Source: Kineosporia sp. NBRC 101731 (GTDB lineage Bacteria > Actinomycetota > Actinomycetes > Actinomycetales > Kineosporiaceae). Taken from it: a stretch of DNA of 64,000 nucleotides. A program made the position numbers and the translations under genes. This document shows positions 62,584-64,000 of the stretch, piece after piece. The DNA lies in NCBI RefSeq assembly GCF_030269305.1, contig NZ_BSTC01000013.1, forward strand, positions 62,001-126,000, given 5' to 3'. Position 1 is the stretch's first letter. Every line of letters begins with the position of its first letter. The notes under the pieces are model-generated. The model had not been told where the DNA came from and ran no database searches. It was given only the letters and a program-made list of their open reading frames with translations.

Positions 62584-63042
62584 TCAACTGGGACGACCAG
62601 TTTGAAAGACGTTTCCCATAGCGATTGCTCTCGTCGCGGCACGTTGCACGAGCTGCGTGAGGTCGTCGGCGGGAACGAGGGCCGTGGCTGATTCGAGCAC
62701 GGCGAGAGAGATCTCCAGGCGGTCGTCTTCCGAGATGCCGTCGAAGGCGCGGGTGTCACCGGCCAGCCCTCGGACCACGGCTTCCACCTTCTGGGGATTG
62801 CGGTTCGGGGAGCCACGCAGGCGGCCCACCACCTGCTCCTGGAACTTCGTCCAGTCGAGCGGCTCTTCGGTGTCGACGAACAGGTGGAAGACGACCGTGC
62901 CACCCGCGGCCGCGACAGCGACCCGGAGGTCGTCCTCGGCTTCGTCTTCGGACAGGCCGGCGAGGAGCACGCCGAGCTCCTGGCGGCGCATCGGGAGGAA
63001 GGCCGAAATCAGCGCCCTGACGTTGTTTCCGTTCACAGCCAT
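62584..63042 (-). CDS. Conserved small protein with truncated paralogue, unknown
   Basis: A 152-aa protein starting at ATG 63042 (MAVNGNNVRALISAFLPM); the longer upstream frame overlaps the HNH gene and is not plausible. A beta-strand segment GGTVVFHLFVDT separates two helical parts, the second containing NPQKVEAVVRGLAG. No known motif recognised. A fragment of a second copy lies at 59501. It is preceded on the same strand by an HNH nuclease, 43 bp apart, suggesting joint transcription. The 229-bp gap before the next operon shows no gene. Confidence 0.65.
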   Translation of the reverse strand: MAVNGNNVRALISAFLPMRRQELGVLLAGLSEDEAEDDLRVAVAAAGGTVVFHLFVDTEEPLDWTKFQEQVVGRLRGSPNRNPQKVEAVVRGLAGDTRAFDGISEDDRLEISLAVLESATALVPADDLTQLVQRAATRAIAMGNVFQTGRPS

Positions 63043-63085
63043 GACGGTTGCCTTTCGGGTCGTGCGGTGCTGAGGATCAGCCGGT

Positions 63086-64000
63086 CTAGGCGTGCTGGGC
63101 GTGGTGCCAGGCGAAGTACTCGGCGCGAGTGGCGTTGTTGATCGTGAGCTTGCGGCCGATGAGCTGATCCTGCGCGAGGAGATGAGGCTCTGCGGTCCGG
63201 CCCCGGCGGACCGTTCCCTCTCCGTCAACCGTGATGTAGCCGCGCTCGTACAAGGCGTCGCAGCCGAGAAGGCAGGCCGGCATGGCGATGTTCGGGATGT
63301 CCAGGCGTTCGGATTCGGTGCACCGGGCGCGGGGTTTGATGTGCGCCGCCACGAGAAGGTCTTCGGGTAGCAGGCGCCCGCACAGAGCGCACTGCGCCTG
63401 TGCGCCGGGGCGGCCGGTTCCGATGCCCAGGGCTCCTCGGAGGAAACTCTGCTCCCGGCGGATGCTTTGCAGGCTCAGGCTGTCGGTGGGGCCCAGGAAT
63501 TCGTGGGCTCGGGTCACGTAGGCCGACGGTTGCGGGCCCAGAGGGCCCTCGAGTTCCGAGGCGATGTTGACCACTGCGAAGCCGAGCTTCCGGAGCGGAG
63601 CGGCCACGTTGACGAGATCGCCGCGCCAATGGCCGTCCGCCGGGAGACCGGTGCGGTGACGGGCGCCCAGCAGGATCGCCATGGCGTCCGCCTCGGAGTC
63701 GCGGTCGATGATGGCGTACCGGGCTGCCTCGTTGGCCTCGTACTTCTGCAGGAAAGCCGCTTTACCGAGGTCACGCCACTCGTCGAGGGCATCCTGCACC
63801 GCGGCCCGGTCCAGTCCGACGGCAATCCCCGCCCGCCGACGTCGCCCCGGTTGCTCTGCCTGCCTCGGGGCCTGAACGTTGCCCAGGTCGATGCCCGCGC
63901 CGACGATGACCCGGGAGGCCTGCTCAGGCGTCAGCAGCTGAGTGCCCTGGAAGGAGTACTGCGGGCTGAAGTGCAGGAGCGCGGCCAACTGTGGGTAGCT
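63086..64000 (-). CDS. HNH endonuclease-like protein (5' end may lie outside window)
   Basis: The frame is open from the right edge, so the true start may lie beyond 64000. At least 300 residues are visible. The C-terminal HNH nuclease is QCALCGRLLPEDLLVAAHIK, with Cys pair and His, then NIAMPACLLGCDALYERGYI, where the last His of many family members is replaced by GCD, as in one actinobacterial subgroup. The N-terminal half includes DGHWRGDLVNVAAPLRKLGF. Restriction-like or DNA-processing activity is possible. Neighbour of the unknown gene at 62584. Confidence 0.78.
   Translation of the reverse strand, partial: SYPQLAALLHFSPQYSFQGTQLLTPEQASRVIVGAGIDLGNVQAPRQAEQPGRRRRAGIAVGLDRAAVQDALDEWRDLGKAAFLQKYEANEAARYAIIDRDSEADAMAILLGARHRTGLPADGHWRGDLVNVAAPLRKLGFAVVNIASELEGPLGPQPSAYVTRAHEFLGPTDSLSLQSIRREQSFLRGALGIGTGRPGAQAQCALCGRLLPEDLLVAAHIKPRARCTESERLDIPNIAMPACLLGCDALYERGYITVDGEGTVRRGRTAEPHLLAQDQLIGRKLTINNATRAEYFAWHHAQHA

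Overview
The window is high-GC DNA with frequent GTG starts, start/stop overlaps between neighbouring genes, an acyl-CoA carboxylase epsilon subunit, a SARP regulator, an LLM-type oxidoreductase and a DnaE1-type polymerase. This points to a filamentous actinomycete (Actinomycetota). A Kineosporia/Streptomyces-like host is plausible, but the genus cannot be fixed from sequence reading alone.

Left flank (1-12.6 kb): mostly housekeeping and single-function genes. These are the end of a serine hydrolase, a lipoprotein, dnaE with a small Cys-rich gene overlapping its stop, a LysR/inositol-phosphatase-like divergent pair, an NAD(P)-binding protein, a MarR/hydrolase pair, an aldo/keto reductase, a patatin, an LLM oxidoreductase and a YceI protein. 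Two long hairpins sharing the core CGTGATCATGCAA lie between genes here.

Central region (about 12.7-45.5 kb): an aromatic type II polyketide cluster of angucycline type. The run oxygenase - TcmI-type cyclase - KSalpha - CLF - ACP - ketoreductase - didomain aromatase/cyclase - oxygenase - SDR (28.0-37.1 kb) has the same order as the urdamycin/landomycin/jadomycin core. Around it are genes for one deoxysugar (rmlA, rmlB, 2,3-dehydratase, 3-ketoreductase, 4-ketoreductase) and one glycosyltransferase. No 3,5-epimerase, aminotransferase or methyltransferase is present, so a D-olivose/D-oliose-type 2,6-dideoxyhexose is expected. Precursor supply is built in: malonyl transferase, carboxyltransferase, epsilon subunit and biotin carboxylase/BCCP. 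Two MFS pumps, a TetR, an orphan OmpR-type regulator, a NarL-type two-component pair and a SARP give export and control. Two promoters carry heptamer direct repeats with 11-bp spacing, as expected of SARP sites.

The unusual part is a second, separate set of ketosynthase-related genes in the same cluster: an extra ACP, a KS homologue with Arg in place of the active-site Cys, a KASIII-like protein lacking the usual His, a half-size thiolase-fold-like protein, a complete active KS and a FabG-type reductase. They sit among the sugar and transport genes. No dehydratase or enoyl reductase accompanies them. They could make a starter unit or an acyl group for the aglycone or sugar.

Right flank (45.6-64 kb): a 1413-aa STAND-NTPase/WD40 membrane protein, a DHFR-like protein, two phosphatases, a SNF2 helicase pseudogene with two lesions, tRNA-Asp and tRNA-Glu, a secreted HELAH-motif protein, a four-gene operon resembling type VII secretion accessory loci, a small unknown protein with a decayed paralogue 3 kb away, and an HNH nuclease cut by the window edge.

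A near-identical 46-54 bp perfect palindrome with GTAC every 9 bp occurs three times (36.05, 50.72 and 56.77 kb). Its sequence changes are matched in both arms. With the accessory KS set, it is the strongest candidate for something undescribed.
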